Assembly (NCBI RefSeq): GCF_010669125.1
Contig: NZ_CP048630.1
Coordinates: 3,468,001-3,532,000, forward strand
DNA: 64,000 nucleotides
Reading direction: 5' to 3'
DNA from: Ancylobacter pratisalsi
Lineage (GTDB): Bacteria > Pseudomonadota > Alphaproteobacteria > Rhizobiales > Xanthobacteraceae
Made by a program: the position numbers and the translations under genes. This document shows positions 8,386-16,745 of this stretch, piece by piece (within the stretch, counting starts at the first letter, position 1; the number at the start of each line of letters is the position of its first letter). The notes below the pieces were generated by a model. That model saw only the letters and a list, made by a program, of their open reading frames with translations. It made no database searches and was not told the origin of the DNA.

Positions 8386-9255
8386 ATGACCGACACCATC
8401 CAGATTCCGCTTCACTGGAACACCAACGCGCCCATGCCGGAAATCCGGCTGGAGGCCTATGACTTCACGGACAAGCAGATCGAACTCGCGATCACCCCGG
8501 ACGGTGGGCCGCTCGCGCCCTTCGTGCTGTCGACCGAAGCCGAAGGCGGGCTTTCGCTGCTCGCGCCCAATGGCGAGGGGCATATCGAGGGCTGCCGCAT
8601 CGACGACTACAGCGCGTTCGTGAACCAGCTGCCGCTGGGCGAGAACACGCGGGTGGACATGTTTGCCCTCACCGGCGCGCAGCGCCAGAAGGTGGCGGCC
8701 GGTACGATCACCATTGGTGGGGCAGGTGAGTATCTCGGTGCCGAGATGGCGCTGGTGCAGGTGCCCGGCATTCAGGGCGCGCCGGGCGTGTCTCTTTTCA
8801 CCGGCGACGGCGCCCCCGCGCCCGAACTCGGTGTGACCGGCGATCGCTATATCGACAATCTGACGCTCGACCTGTGGGGCCCGAAGAGTGAGGGCGGCTG
8901 GGGTGCGTCTGCGGCGGGGTCGTGGCTCGGCCCGATCGTGAGCGCGCCGAACGCGTCCTACCTCATCACGGGCGACATCACCTTCGATCATGCGGTGCAT
9001 GTCGGTCAGGGTCGGGTCACCGTGGCCGGCGAGGTCGAGATCACCCTTCCCAATGACACGCCGGTCGGCTTCGGGGGCATCGCCTTCTCGCCCGACGGTT
9101 CCACCATTGCGATGGTCGCGGCCTCCGGCGCCAGTCTCGAAAATCCCTATGACCACACCCACAGCCTCCCGAAGGGGCTGATCGTCTGGCAGTGCGTCGC
9201 CAATGCCGACGATGAAAGCGCGGTGTGGGCGATTTCCGGAGCGACCCAGCCATGA
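8386..9255 (+). CDS. Probable tail/spike fibre protein, unknown family
   Basis: A 289-residue acidic, glycine-rich protein starting one base after the preceding stop. It has VPGIQGAPGVSLFTGDGAPA, a short collagen-like stretch followed by a segment (ELGVTGDRYIDNLTLDLWGP) common in phage fibre proteins, and a C-terminal half predicted to be rich in beta strands. I do not recognise a named domain in the N-terminal half. Position between the spike base gene and the hydrolase-like spike gene, with an ATGA overlap at 9252-9255, suggests that it links the two in the particle. Confidence 0.6.
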   Translation: MTDTIQIPLHWNTNAPMPEIRLEAYDFTDKQIELAITPDGGPLAPFVLSTEAEGGLSLLAPNGEGHIEGCRIDDYSAFVNQLPLGENTRVDMFALTGAQRQKVAAGTITIGGAGEYLGAEMALVQVPGIQGAPGVSLFTGDGAPAPELGVTGDRYIDNLTLDLWGPKSEGGWGASAAGSWLGPIVSAPNASYLITGDITFDHAVHVGQGRVTVAGEVEITLPNDTPVGFGGIAFSPDGSTIAMVAASGASLENPYDHTHSLPKGLIVWQCVANADDESAVWAISGATQP

Positions 9256-11075
9256 GCCTCAATCTCGGCATTTCCCTCTTCTCGCTGGCAAGCCGCGTGG
9301 CGCTTGCCGGCCCGCATTACGAGCCCTGGCGCGACACCGTCACCGCTCTCGCCCGCCAGATCGAGGCGCGGGGCGGGCAGCCTCCCGCCATGGCCGCGTC
9401 ACCTACTGTGTCCATCAGCGCCACTTCGGTGCTGGCGGGTCCGCTTATCGACAAGGGCGACGCACGCATCAAGGCGTATGGCGGCATCCTGCGGAACCCG
9501 GCCGGGGATGTGTACCCCTCAAACCAGTTCTCGCAGATCGACAATCTCACCTATGAGAGCGGCGACCGCACCGCGCGTCAGGTGCAGCGCAAGTTCGGAT
9601 GTTCGTCGCCGCGTTTCGAGATCCTGGTGTCGAGCGGCGAGCTGCTGCGGATCATCGTGGATGGCGAGGAAAGCGCGAACTATCTCAGCGCCGGTATCCT
9701 GCCCGGCGACACCACGCCCCGCTGGCTGCTGGTCGACTTCAGCGCGATCGACCCGGGCATCAAGCGCCGGGAGATCCGCATCGAGGGGCAGAGCACCCGC
9801 ATCGGCGGCATCAAGCTCGACACTATCGGCCAGCTTTACGCACCCCGCGACGATGCCGGCCTGCGGGCCATTGCCCTGACCGACAGTTTCGGTGAGGCCG
9901 GCGCCGACTTCGCCTGGACGACGCTGTTCGCGAAGTCGTTCAAGGACCTCGGCTTTGAGGACTACGGCGTCTCCGCTTTCGGCGGGACGGGAATCAACAC
10001 GGGCATCGCATTCGGCGGCCAGTACCGGCCGGCGCTGATCGACCGCATCGTGGACGACGGCGTGAATGCCAATGCCGACGTCTATGTGCTGGCGGAGGCG
10101 CTCAACGACAGCGCGGGCGTCGGCCCGTCCATGGTGTCGATCCTCAACCAGCTCCGCGCGGCACGCCCCGCCGCCGTCATCCTGGTGGTCAAGGCATGGT
10201 GCCCGACCGCGCCGACGCCCACGCCGACCAAGGTCATCGTCAATGCCGAGATCGAGGCGGCAGCGGCCGGGCGCGGGGGCGTGTTCCTGTTCGACCCGAC
10301 CACGGTCAGCTACGAGAAGGTGGGCGGCGGCGACGAGACGCACCCCAGCCAGAACGGCCATAACACGTTGCAGGCGTGGCTCACCTCCGTGGTGACGACG
10401 GCCATGGGCGAGGCGGAAGCGGGGCTCTATCCCCCGGTCAACACCGTGGCGCCGTCGATCCAGGGCACGTTCCTGGAGGACGACATCCTCTATGCCGACG
10501 TGGGGACGTGGCGGAATGAGCCGACCGCCTTCAGCTACCAGTGGCTGCGGGATGGCGTCGACATCTCCGGGGCGACGCAGGAGTACTACACGGTCGGCCC
10601 GTCCGATCCGGGGACGGCTCTCTCGGTGCGCGTGACCGCGACCAACGCCGATGGCAGCGCGGTGCTCACCAGTGCCGGCATCACCAGTCTCTATGGGCCG
10701 AACCTGATCAGCAACGGCACATTCGATGCCGCCACCGGGTGGACGCTCGAAACGGGCTGGAGCATTTCGGGCGGCAAGCTGGTCGGCACCGCCGTGGGGA
10801 GCCCGAACGCGGCGATCAATGTCAGCGCCCCGGCGGGCAAGGTCTACCGCATGCAGTGCGACGTGGTGCGGACCTCCGGTTCCGGCACGTTCAATGTGCA
10901 GGTTGGGGGCGTTGGGGTGACGTTCGGCGGGGTGACCTTGAGCAGCACCGGTCAGAAGGTCTCTACGGTTGACCTAACGCTGACCGGGCCGGCCACACAG
11001 TTCCGCGTCTTGGGTAATTCGGCCCAACCCTTCACGGGCGAGATTGATAACCTGAGCCTGCGCGAAGTGCTGTAG
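9252..11075 (+). CDS. SGNH-hydrolase-like spike protein (possible capsule esterase)
   Basis: A 607-residue protein starting at ATG 9252 (ATGA overlap). After about 220 residues comes IALTDSFGEAG, fitting the GDS(L) nucleophile block with serine, and DETHPSQNGHN later supplies the D..H pair of SGNH esterases; VYVLAEALNDSAG lies where the Gly/Asn blocks would be. The C-terminal 200 residues look like an Ig-like domain (PTAFSYQWLRDGVDISGA) followed by a carbohydrate-binding-like beta sandwich (NLISNGTFDAATGWTLE). A deacetylase or esterase acting on surface polysaccharide is plausible. The substrate is unknown, and the nucleophile block has D in place of G before DS. Confidence 0.65.
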   Translation: MSLNLGISLFSLASRVALAGPHYEPWRDTVTALARQIEARGGQPPAMAASPTVSISATSVLAGPLIDKGDARIKAYGGILRNPAGDVYPSNQFSQIDNLTYESGDRTARQVQRKFGCSSPRFEILVSSGELLRIIVDGEESANYLSAGILPGDTTPRWLLVDFSAIDPGIKRREIRIEGQSTRIGGIKLDTIGQLYAPRDDAGLRAIALTDSFGEAGADFAWTTLFAKSFKDLGFEDYGVSAFGGTGINTGIAFGGQYRPALIDRIVDDGVNANADVYVLAEALNDSAGVGPSMVSILNQLRAARPAAVILVVKAWCPTAPTPTPTKVIVNAEIEAAAAGRGGVFLFDPTTVSYEKVGGGDETHPSQNGHNTLQAWLTSVVTTAMGEAEAGLYPPVNTVAPSIQGTFLEDDILYADVGTWRNEPTAFSYQWLRDGVDISGATQEYYTVGPSDPGTALSVRVTATNADGSAVLTSAGITSLYGPNLISNGTFDAATGWTLETGWSISGGKLVGTAVGSPNAAINVSAPAGKVYRMQCDVVRTSGSGTFNVQVGGVGVTFGGVTLSSTGQKVSTVDLTLTGPATQFRVLGNSAQPFTGEIDNLSLREVL

Positions 11076-11140
11076 CGCCGCGCGGGCGCGGCCTGTGATG
11101 GCCGCCTGAACATCTGCTCCCTGACAATCCGGAGACTGCC

Positions 11141-11947
11141 ATGACCGCGTCGAGCTTCGACGAGGCGCTGAAGCGCGTGCTCGTCCATGAGGGCGGCTAT
11201 GCCAACCATCCCGCCGACCCCGGCGGGGCGACCATGAAGGGCGTGACGCAGCGCGTCTATGACGGCTGGCGCCGACGCAAGGGCACGGTCACGCGCTCGG
11301 TTCGCCTCATCGAGGCCGTCGAGGTCCGGGCGATCTACCGGAAGCAATATTGGGATGGGGTGAGGGCGGATGAGCCGCCCACCGGGCTCGACTACTGCGT
11401 CTTCGATGCCGCGGTGAATTCGGGGGTCGGGCAAGCCGTCAAATGGCTGCAACGCGCCCTTGGGGTTGCGGCCGACGGACAGATTGGCGAGGTGACGCTC
11501 GCGGCCCTCAATGGTCGGCCTGTCGTGCCGCTCATCGAGGGTGTGTGCGATCGCCGCCTTGCCATGCTCAAGTGGCTGACGACCTTCCGCACCTTCGGCG
11601 CTGGCTGGCTTCGCCGGGTCGGCGAGGTGCGCGAGGTGGCAATCCGGATGGCGCGGGGTGGACCCGACCGGGCCATGCCTCGCGCCACCTTTCCCACCTC
11701 TTCGGAAATCGCGAAGGCGCAGCCTTCCGATATCCGGCTGGACCGGACACCGGAAGGGGCGGGCGGGTTGATGGCGGGCGCCGGCGGCGTGGCCTCCATC
11801 GTGGCCGAACAGGCGGATCGGCTGGCACCGCTGGCGGGTTTCGCCGAGCCGCTGAAATGGGTTTTCGTCGTTCTGATGCTGGCCGGGATTGCGCTCACGC
11901 TCCATGGAGCCCTGGCGCGCATCCGGGCGGGGGAGGCGGTTCAATGA
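11141..11947 (+). CDS. GH108-family endolysin with C-terminal membrane segment
   Basis: A 268-residue protein. The N-terminal GH108 lysozyme domain shows KRVLVHEGGYANHPADPGG with the catalytic glutamate at residue 17, then ATMKGVTQRVYD; a peptidoglycan-binding-type domain follows (VFDAAVNSGVGQAVKWLQRA, about residues 85-170). Unlike the standard two-domain enzyme of about 170-190 residues, this one continues for about 80 residues with a linker and a strongly hydrophobic segment near residues 232-255 (FVVLMLAGIALTL). It should degrade the cell wall at lysis. The membrane segment may tether the enzyme or replace a holin, since no separate holin gene is visible. The stop overlaps the next start (ATGA). 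Confidence 0.85.
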   Translation: MTASSFDEALKRVLVHEGGYANHPADPGGATMKGVTQRVYDGWRRRKGTVTRSVRLIEAVEVRAIYRKQYWDGVRADEPPTGLDYCVFDAAVNSGVGQAVKWLQRALGVAADGQIGEVTLAALNGRPVVPLIEGVCDRRLAMLKWLTTFRTFGAGWLRRVGEVREVAIRMARGGPDRAMPRATFPTSSEIAKAQPSDIRLDRTPEGAGGLMAGAGGVASIVAEQADRLAPLAGFAEPLKWVFVVLMLAGIALTLHGALARIRAGEAVQ

Positions 11948-12192
11948 GCCTTCTCCTCGGCCTTCTCGCCGGCCGTGCCGGGCGTGCGGCCGGCCTGTTC
12001 GTGCTCGCGGCTGCGATGGCGGGCGGGCTTTATGTCAAGGGCAGGTCCGACGGCCGGGCCGCCTGCCTGGCGCAGGGAGAGCGCGATGTCACGAAGACCA
12101 TCCAGCGCGCAGATCGCGCGCGTGCTGCTGCTGAGCGGCGCAACGCTGACGAGCGCCGGTTGCGCGACGACGACACCTTCCGCCGCAACTAG
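11944..12192 (+). CDS. Rz-like inner-membrane spanin subunit
   Basis: An 82-residue protein coupled to the endolysin by ATGA. It has one N-terminal hydrophobic segment (GLFVLAAAMAGGLYVKG, about residues 17-33) followed by a highly charged, probably helical periplasmic part rich in Arg, Glu and Asp. Short length, topology and the position after the endolysin fit an i-spanin, which links the inner membrane to the outer-membrane partner and fuses the membranes in the last lysis step. The partner gene starts inside this one in another frame. Spanins diverge fast, so the call is mainly structural. Confidence 0.75.
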   Translation: MSLLLGLLAGRAGRAAGLFVLAAAMAGGLYVKGRSDGRAACLAQGERDVTKTIQRADRARAAAERRNADERRLRDDDTFRRN

Positions 12193-12334
12193 GGGCGCGT
12201 GCGGATCCTTCCGCGCCATCAGCTGGGCCAGCGCCGATACCGATGAGACGATCCGCCAGGTGAAGGCGCACAATGCGGTGGGTCGCACGCTGTGCGGATG
12301 GACACGGGCCGATGTCTCGGCCGGGGCAAAATGA
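12086..12334 (+). CDS. Rz1-like outer-membrane spanin lipoprotein, nested start
   Basis: An 82-residue protein whose ATG at 12086 lies inside the Rz-like gene in the +1 frame, behind GGGAGA at 12075-12080. It has a signal sequence (ARVLLLSGATL) and a lipobox LTSAGC with the lipidated cysteine at residue 26. The C-terminal part SFRAISWASADTDETIRQVK followed by HNAVG and LCGW is a pattern I know from small lipoproteins of alphaproteobacterial prophages. Together with the preceding gene it makes a two-component spanin of the overlapping type. It is the last gene of the phage module. Confidence 0.8.
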   Translation: MSRRPSSAQIARVLLLSGATLTSAGCATTTPSAATRGACGSFRAISWASADTDETIRQVKAHNAVGRTLCGWTRADVSAGAK

Positions 12335-12415
12335 CGCCGACCTGACAGGAGCGCTTCACGATGGCATTCTCCGCGCGCCGTACGCGTGGTGCGGCGCTGC
12401 CGTGAGGAACGATTC

Positions 12416-13087
12416 GTGCGCCTGCTCGTCGTCGAGGACGATCCCGATCTGAACCGCCAGATGTATGACGCGCTGGTGGAGGCCGGCTACGCGGTCGACC
12501 GCGCCTATGACGGCGAGGAAGGCCATTATCTGGGAGAGACCGAGCCCTATGACGCGGTCGTGCTCGATATCGGCCTGCCGAAGATGGACGGGCTTTCCGT
12601 GCTGGAATCCTGGCGGCGGGCGGATCGCAAGATGCCGGTGCTTATTCTCACCGCCCGCGACCGCTGGAGCGACAAGGTGCAGGGTTTCGATTCCGGTGCC
12701 GACGACTATGTCGCCAAGCCCTTCCACATGGAGGAAGTTCTCGCGCGGATCCGCGCCCTGCTGCGCCGTTCCGCCGGGCATGCCGCGAGTGAACTGAGCT
12801 GTGGACCGGTTATGCTGGACACCCGCTCCGGGCGGGTGACGGTGGACGGCAAGCAGGTGAAACTGACCTCCCACGAGCATCGCCTTCTCGCCTATCTGAT
12901 GCATCACACCGGGCGGGTGGTCTCACGTACGGAGCTGGTCGAGCATCTGTATGATCAGGATTTCGATCGCGATTCCAACACCATCGAGGTGTTTGTCGGC
13001 CGTTTGCGAAAGAAGCTCGGCATTGAGGTGATCCAGACCGTTCGCGGCCTCGGCTATCTGCTCACGCCGCCGGAGCCGCCGCGCTGA
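12416..13087 (+). CDS. feuP: OmpR-family response regulator, FeuP type
   Basis: A 223-residue regulator. I chose GTG 12416 because GTGAGGA (12402-12408) sits seven bases upstream and the receiver begins at once with RLLVVEDDPDL. The phosphoacceptor is Asp51 in VVLDIGLPKMDG; Lys follows in DDYVAKPFH. The C-terminal winged helix ends TIEVFVGRLRKKLG and VIQTVRGLGYLL. The next gene is its kinase, overlapping by one base, and ccmIEFH-degP-glnE follow, as for feuP in Sinorhizobium and Brucella. There FeuP is linked to cyclic glucan export or iron-related genes; the targets here are not visible. Confidence 0.8.
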   Translation: MRLLVVEDDPDLNRQMYDALVEAGYAVDRAYDGEEGHYLGETEPYDAVVLDIGLPKMDGLSVLESWRRADRKMPVLILTARDRWSDKVQGFDSGADDYVAKPFHMEEVLARIRALLRRSAGHAASELSCGPVMLDTRSGRVTVDGKQVKLTSHEHRLLAYLMHHTGRVVSRTELVEHLYDQDFDRDSNTIEVFVGRLRKKLGIEVIQTVRGLGYLLTPPEPPR

Positions 13088-14466
13088 TGCGCGCCGGCTC
13101 GCTCGCACTCCGCCTTTTCATCTCGGCGACGGTAGTAGGCGCGCTGGTGATGCTGATCACGGGTCTCGCGCTGTCCTCGATCTATCGGGATGCGGTGGAG
13201 CGTTCTTTCGACCAGCGGCTCGACGTCTATCTCAAGACCATCGTCGCCGATGTCGCCAATGCGCCGGCCGGCACCATGCCCGAGCCGACCACGCTGGGCG
13301 ACCCGCTTTTCAATTTCCCCATTTCCGGCTGGTACTGGCAGATCGCCCGCGTCGACGGCCCCGCGCGGCAGGTGAAGACCTCGCGCTCTCTGCCCGAAGG
13401 GACATTGCCGCTGCTGTTCGAGCAGCGCACCAAGCCCGACCTCACCGGCATGCGCTACGGCTATGTCAAAGGACCGGAGCAGCAGAACCTGCGGATCGTC
13501 GAGCGAATGGTCGACCTTGGCGAGGACGGCCGCTACGCGGTTGCTGTCGCCGCCGACGCCGGCGAGATCGAGGATGAGGTCACAGGCTTCAATCGCGCTC
13601 TGATGGTGACGCTGGCCGTGCTCGGCGCGGCGTTTGTGCTGACCCTTCTGTTCCAAGTGGTGTTCGGCCTGCGCCCGCTCAAGCGCATGCTCGTCGCACT
13701 TCACGAGGTGCGCATGGGCCGGGCAGACCGGATCGCGGGTGCTTACCCGGTCGAGATTGCGCCGCTCGTGGCGGAGGTGAACGGGCTGATCGAAACCAAC
13801 CGCGAGATTGTCGAGCGAGCACGCACCCATGTCGGCAACCTCGCCCATGCGCTGAAAACGCCGATTTCGGTGCTGCAGAACGAAGCCGCGCGCGGCGCGG
13901 ATGCCGGCGATGCGTTCGCGGTCAAGGTGGCCGAGCAGGCCGATGTCATGAAGGGACAGGTTGCCCACCATCTGGAACGCGCCCGCATGGCCGCGCGCGC
14001 CTCGGTGGTCACGACGATCGAGGACGTTGGCCCGGTGGCCGAGAAGCTCGCGGCCACGCTCGCCAAGGTCTACCGCGCCAAGGGCGTGGCCGTGGAGACG
14101 GATGTCGCCGGGCGGATCCGATTCCGCGGCGAGCGACAGGACCTGGAGGAAATTCTCGGAAATCTCGTCGACAATGGCTGCAAATGGGCCCGTTCGCTGG
14201 TCGAGATCACGATTTCACCCGCACCGGGCGCTGCCGGAGGGCGCGACTTCTTCGAGATCGTCATCGACGACGATGGGCCCGGCCTGACGGCCGAGCAGCA
14301 GGCGCAGGCCCTGAAGCGCGGAAAACGGCTCGACGAGACCAAGCCGGGTTCGGGGCTTGGCCTTTCTATCGTCTCGGAACTGGTTTCGCTCTATGGCGGA
14401 CAACTCGGCTTCGCGCGCTCGCCTTTTGGCGGGTTGCGCTGCGTGGTGAGGCTGCCGGCGGCGTAA
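13087..14466 (+). CDS. feuQ: Membrane sensor histidine kinase, FeuQ/PhoQ type
   Basis: A 459-residue kinase overlapping feuP by one base (TGATG). It has an N-terminal transmembrane segment (about residues 8-32), a periplasmic sensor region of about 140 residues, a second membrane segment (about 175-198), a HAMP-like linker, and the dimerisation box VGNLAHALKTPISVL with the phosphorylated His254. The ATPase domain shows ILGNLVDNGCKWA (N box), IDDDGPGL (G1) and GSGLGLSIVSELV (G2). The alanine in AHALKTP is the PhoQ/FeuQ-type variant. It should sense an envelope signal and phosphorylate the preceding regulator. Confidence 0.82.
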   Translation: MRAGSLALRLFISATVVGALVMLITGLALSSIYRDAVERSFDQRLDVYLKTIVADVANAPAGTMPEPTTLGDPLFNFPISGWYWQIARVDGPARQVKTSRSLPEGTLPLLFEQRTKPDLTGMRYGYVKGPEQQNLRIVERMVDLGEDGRYAVAVAADAGEIEDEVTGFNRALMVTLAVLGAAFVLTLLFQVVFGLRPLKRMLVALHEVRMGRADRIAGAYPVEIAPLVAEVNGLIETNREIVERARTHVGNLAHALKTPISVLQNEAARGADAGDAFAVKVAEQADVMKGQVAHHLERARMAARASVVTTIEDVGPVAEKLAATLAKVYRAKGVAVETDVAGRIRFRGERQDLEEILGNLVDNGCKWARSLVEITISPAPGAAGGRDFFEIVIDDDGPGLTAEQQAQALKRGKRLDETKPGSGLGLSIVSELVSLYGGQLGFARSPFGGLRCVVRLPAA

Positions 14467-14551
14467 CTCTGGTGACGGAGCCTAGGTTTCGCCCTATTCC
14501 TACCGCTTCGTGCCACAGATGCTTCGTGACCGAGTTTGAGGGAACTGTTTC

Positions 14552-15019
14552 ATGCGTGCTTACCACCTCGTCGCCATTGGCCTGACTGCCGGGATGCTGG
14601 CTGGCTGCACCACAGCACAGGACAATCCGAACACCGTTGGCGGTGCGGCGATCGGTGCCCTCGCAGGTGGCGTGATCGGCCAGATCGCTGGCGGTAATAC
14701 CGGTGCGACGCTGGCCGGCGCGGCGATTGGCGGTCTCATCGGCGGCGCCATCGGCAATTCCCTGGACGAACAGGATCGGCAGCGCGCGCAGGCCGCGCAA
14801 ATGCAGGCGCTCGAATATGGCTCCCCCGGCGCTCCGGTAAGCTGGCGCGGCGACAGTGGCGCATACGGCACCATCGTGCCCGGCCCGACCTATGCCCGCG
14901 GCGGCTCGCCCAAGTGTCGCGAGTTCACCCACACCATCTACATCGATGGCCAGCCGCAGACCGCGCGCGGCACCGCCTGCCGCAACCCGGACGGCACCTG
15001 GTCGCCGGTTGCGGGATGA
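14552..15019 (+). CDS. Outer-membrane lipoprotein with glycine zipper (17 kDa antigen type)
   Basis: A 155-residue protein with a signal sequence and lipobox LAGC (cysteine 19). Residues about 29-70 form glycine-zipper repeats ([40 protein letters not shown]) of the rickettsial 17 kDa surface antigen family. The C-terminal domain has [19 protein letters not shown] and a second cysteine in [11 protein letters not shown]. Proteins of this family are anchored in the outer membrane; their exact role is not settled. It lies between feuQ and the cytochrome c maturation genes with its own intergenic space on both sides, so it is probably transcribed separately. Confidence 0.85.
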   Translation: MRAYHLVAIGLTAGMLAGCTTAQDNPNTVGGAAIGALAGGVIGQIAGGNTGATLAGAAIGGLIGGAIGNSLDEQDRQRAQAAQMQALEYGSPGAPVSWRGDSGAYGTIVPGPTYARGGSPKCREFTHTIYIDGQPQTARGTACRNPDGTWSPVAG

Positions 15020-15160
15020 TGTTCGCCCCGGTTGCATCACGCTCGCGTGAAGCGGCGCCGCAGACGCTTGCTAAGGTGAGCCTGCGGCGATCCGACTGAG
15101 GGTGTTACGGATTGGCGATAGCCTGCCGGTCGGCTACCTCAGCGCATTAGAGGAAGACTA

Positions 15161-16294
15161 ATGTTGCTGTGGATCGCCTTTTCGCTGATGACCGGTGCCG
15201 CCATTCTGGCGGTGCTGTGGCCGTTGCGCACGGGTCTGGGTGTCGCTCGCTCGTCCGGCAGTGCCGCCGAGGCGGACCTTGCCGTGTACCGCGACCAGCT
15301 TGCCGAGATCGAGCGCGACCGGGTCAGCGGACTGATTGGCGCAGGGGAGAGTGAGGCCGCGCGCTCGGAAGTGGCGCGCCGCATCCTGCGGGCCTCCGCC
15401 GAAGTGCAGACGGTGGGCGAAGCGGATAGTGGTGCCGCGTTCCGCCGGCGCGCCGTGGCGGTCATTGCCCTCATCGTTCTACCCGTTCTGGCGGGCACGC
15501 TTTATGTCGTGCTTGGCTCGCCCCAGCTGCCTCCCCAGCCGCTGGCCGCACGGCTTCAGGCGCAGCCCGACAGGGCCGATGTCGCCGTATTGATCCGCAA
15601 GGTGGAGGATCATCTCGAAGCCAATCCGCAGGACGGGCGCGGCTATGAGGTGATCGCGCCGATTTACCAGCGAACCGGGCGCACGGGGGATGCCGTACGG
15701 GCCTGGTCCAACGCCATCCGCCTGCTCGGCCCAAGCCCGGCGCGGCAGACAGGGCTCGGCGAAGCGTTGATCGCCGAGGCCGGCGGGGTGGTGACCAGCG
15801 AGGCTTCCGCTGCATTCAAGCTGGCTTTGAGCGAAGACCCCAAGGATCCCAAGGCCCGCTATTTTCTCGGTCTTGGTGCCGAGCAGGATGGCAAGCCTGC
15901 CGAGGCTGCGTCCTATTGGAGCGCCCTTGTTGCCGATTCGCCCGCCGATGCGCCCTGGCTGCCGATGGTGCGTGCGGCGCTGGCAAGGGTAGGGGCAGAG
16001 GCTCCCGCGCCGCTGTCAGGGCCGAGTGCGGCCGATGTCGCCGCGGCTCAGGAAATGACGCCCGAACAGCGCAGCCAGATGGTGCGCGGCATGGTCGACC
16101 GGCTTTCCGCGCGGCTTGCCGAGGATGGCAGCGACCTTGAAGGCTGGCTGCGGCTTATGCGTGCCTGGACGGTGCTCGGAGACACGGACAAGGCGAAGAG
16201 CGCCGCCAGTGACGCGCGAACCCATTTCGCCAAGGACGACGGTGCGCTGACACGCATCGACGCGCTGGCGCGTGAACTTGGCATCGGGAGCTGA
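15161..16294 (+). CDS. ccmI: Cytochrome c maturation protein CcmI (CycH), TPR chaperone
   Basis: A 377-residue protein. Two N-terminal membrane segments (about residues 2-20 and 95-115) flank a cytoplasmic leucine-zipper-like helix with [19 protein letters not shown], the CcmI signature. The periplasmic part contains TPR helices ([38 protein letters not shown]). CcmI holds apocytochrome c and delivers it to CcmF/CcmH for heme ligation. A purine-rich ribosome site (AGAGGAAG) precedes ATG 15161. It starts the order ccmI-ccmE-ccmF-ccmH, the classical rhizobial cycHJKL operon. Confidence 0.92.
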   Translation: MLLWIAFSLMTGAAILAVLWPLRTGLGVARSSGSAAEADLAVYRDQLAEIERDRVSGLIGAGESEAARSEVARRILRASAEVQTVGEADSGAAFRRRAVAVIALIVLPVLAGTLYVVLGSPQLPPQPLAARLQAQPDRADVAVLIRKVEDHLEANPQDGRGYEVIAPIYQRTGRTGDAVRAWSNAIRLLGPSPARQTGLGEALIAEAGGVVTSEASAAFKLALSEDPKDPKARYFLGLGAEQDGKPAEAASYWSALVADSPADAPWLPMVRAALARVGAEAPAPLSGPSAADVAAAQEMTPEQRSQMVRGMVDRLSARLAEDGSDLEGWLRLMRAWTVLGDTDKAKSAASDARTHFAKDDGALTRIDALARELGIGS

Positions 16295-16298
16295 CGAC

Positions 16299-16745
16299 AT
16301 GACCCGCAAAGGACGGCGCCTCCTGCTCATCTCCTCCGCGCTTGGCGTGCTCGGCATTGCCGCCGGCCTGGTACTGTTCGCGTTGAACGACACCATTGTG
16401 TTCTTCCGCACCCCAAGCGAGCTTGCTGCCGAGCATGCGATGCCGGGGACCCGGCTAAGGCTCGGCGGACTGGTGAAGGATGGCAGCGTCGTGAAGCAGG
16501 ACAATGCCCATGTGAGCTTCGTCGTCACCGATGGTGGCGGCGAGATTGCCGTGAATTTTGCCGGGCTGCTGCCCGATCTGTTCCGCGAAGGACAGGGCGT
16601 GATCGCGGAGGGGACGCTCACGCCGGACGGCAGCTTCCGCGCGGACACCGTGCTGGCCAAGCACGACGAGAACTACATGCCGAAGGAGGTCGCGGACGCG
16701 CTGAAGAGGCAGGGCGTCTGGAAGGAAGGCGAGGCGACCCCATGA
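16299..16745 (+). CDS. ccmE: Heme chaperone CcmE (CycJ)
   Basis: A 148-residue protein starting at ATG 16299, four bases after the ccmI stop; the frame is open upstream but that overlaps ccmI. One N-terminal membrane anchor (about residues 7-28) is followed by an OB-fold periplasmic domain ([14 protein letters not shown]) and the heme-binding motif [11 protein letters not shown], with the covalent heme ligand His122 and Tyr126. CcmE takes heme from CcmC and hands it to CcmF. The stop overlaps the ccmF start (ATGA). The ccmABCDG genes are not in this window. Confidence 0.95.
   Translation: MTRKGRRLLLISSALGVLGIAAGLVLFALNDTIVFFRTPSELAAEHAMPGTRLRLGGLVKDGSVVKQDNAHVSFVVTDGGGEIAVNFAGLLPDLFREGQGVIAEGTLTPDGSFRADTVLAKHDENYMPKEVADALKRQGVWKEGEATP

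Noticed and set aside
15037..15050. TCACGC-TC-GCGTGA hairpin after the 17 kDa lipoprotein gene
   Set aside because: A two-base loop, short stem and no T-run; too weak to call a terminator.
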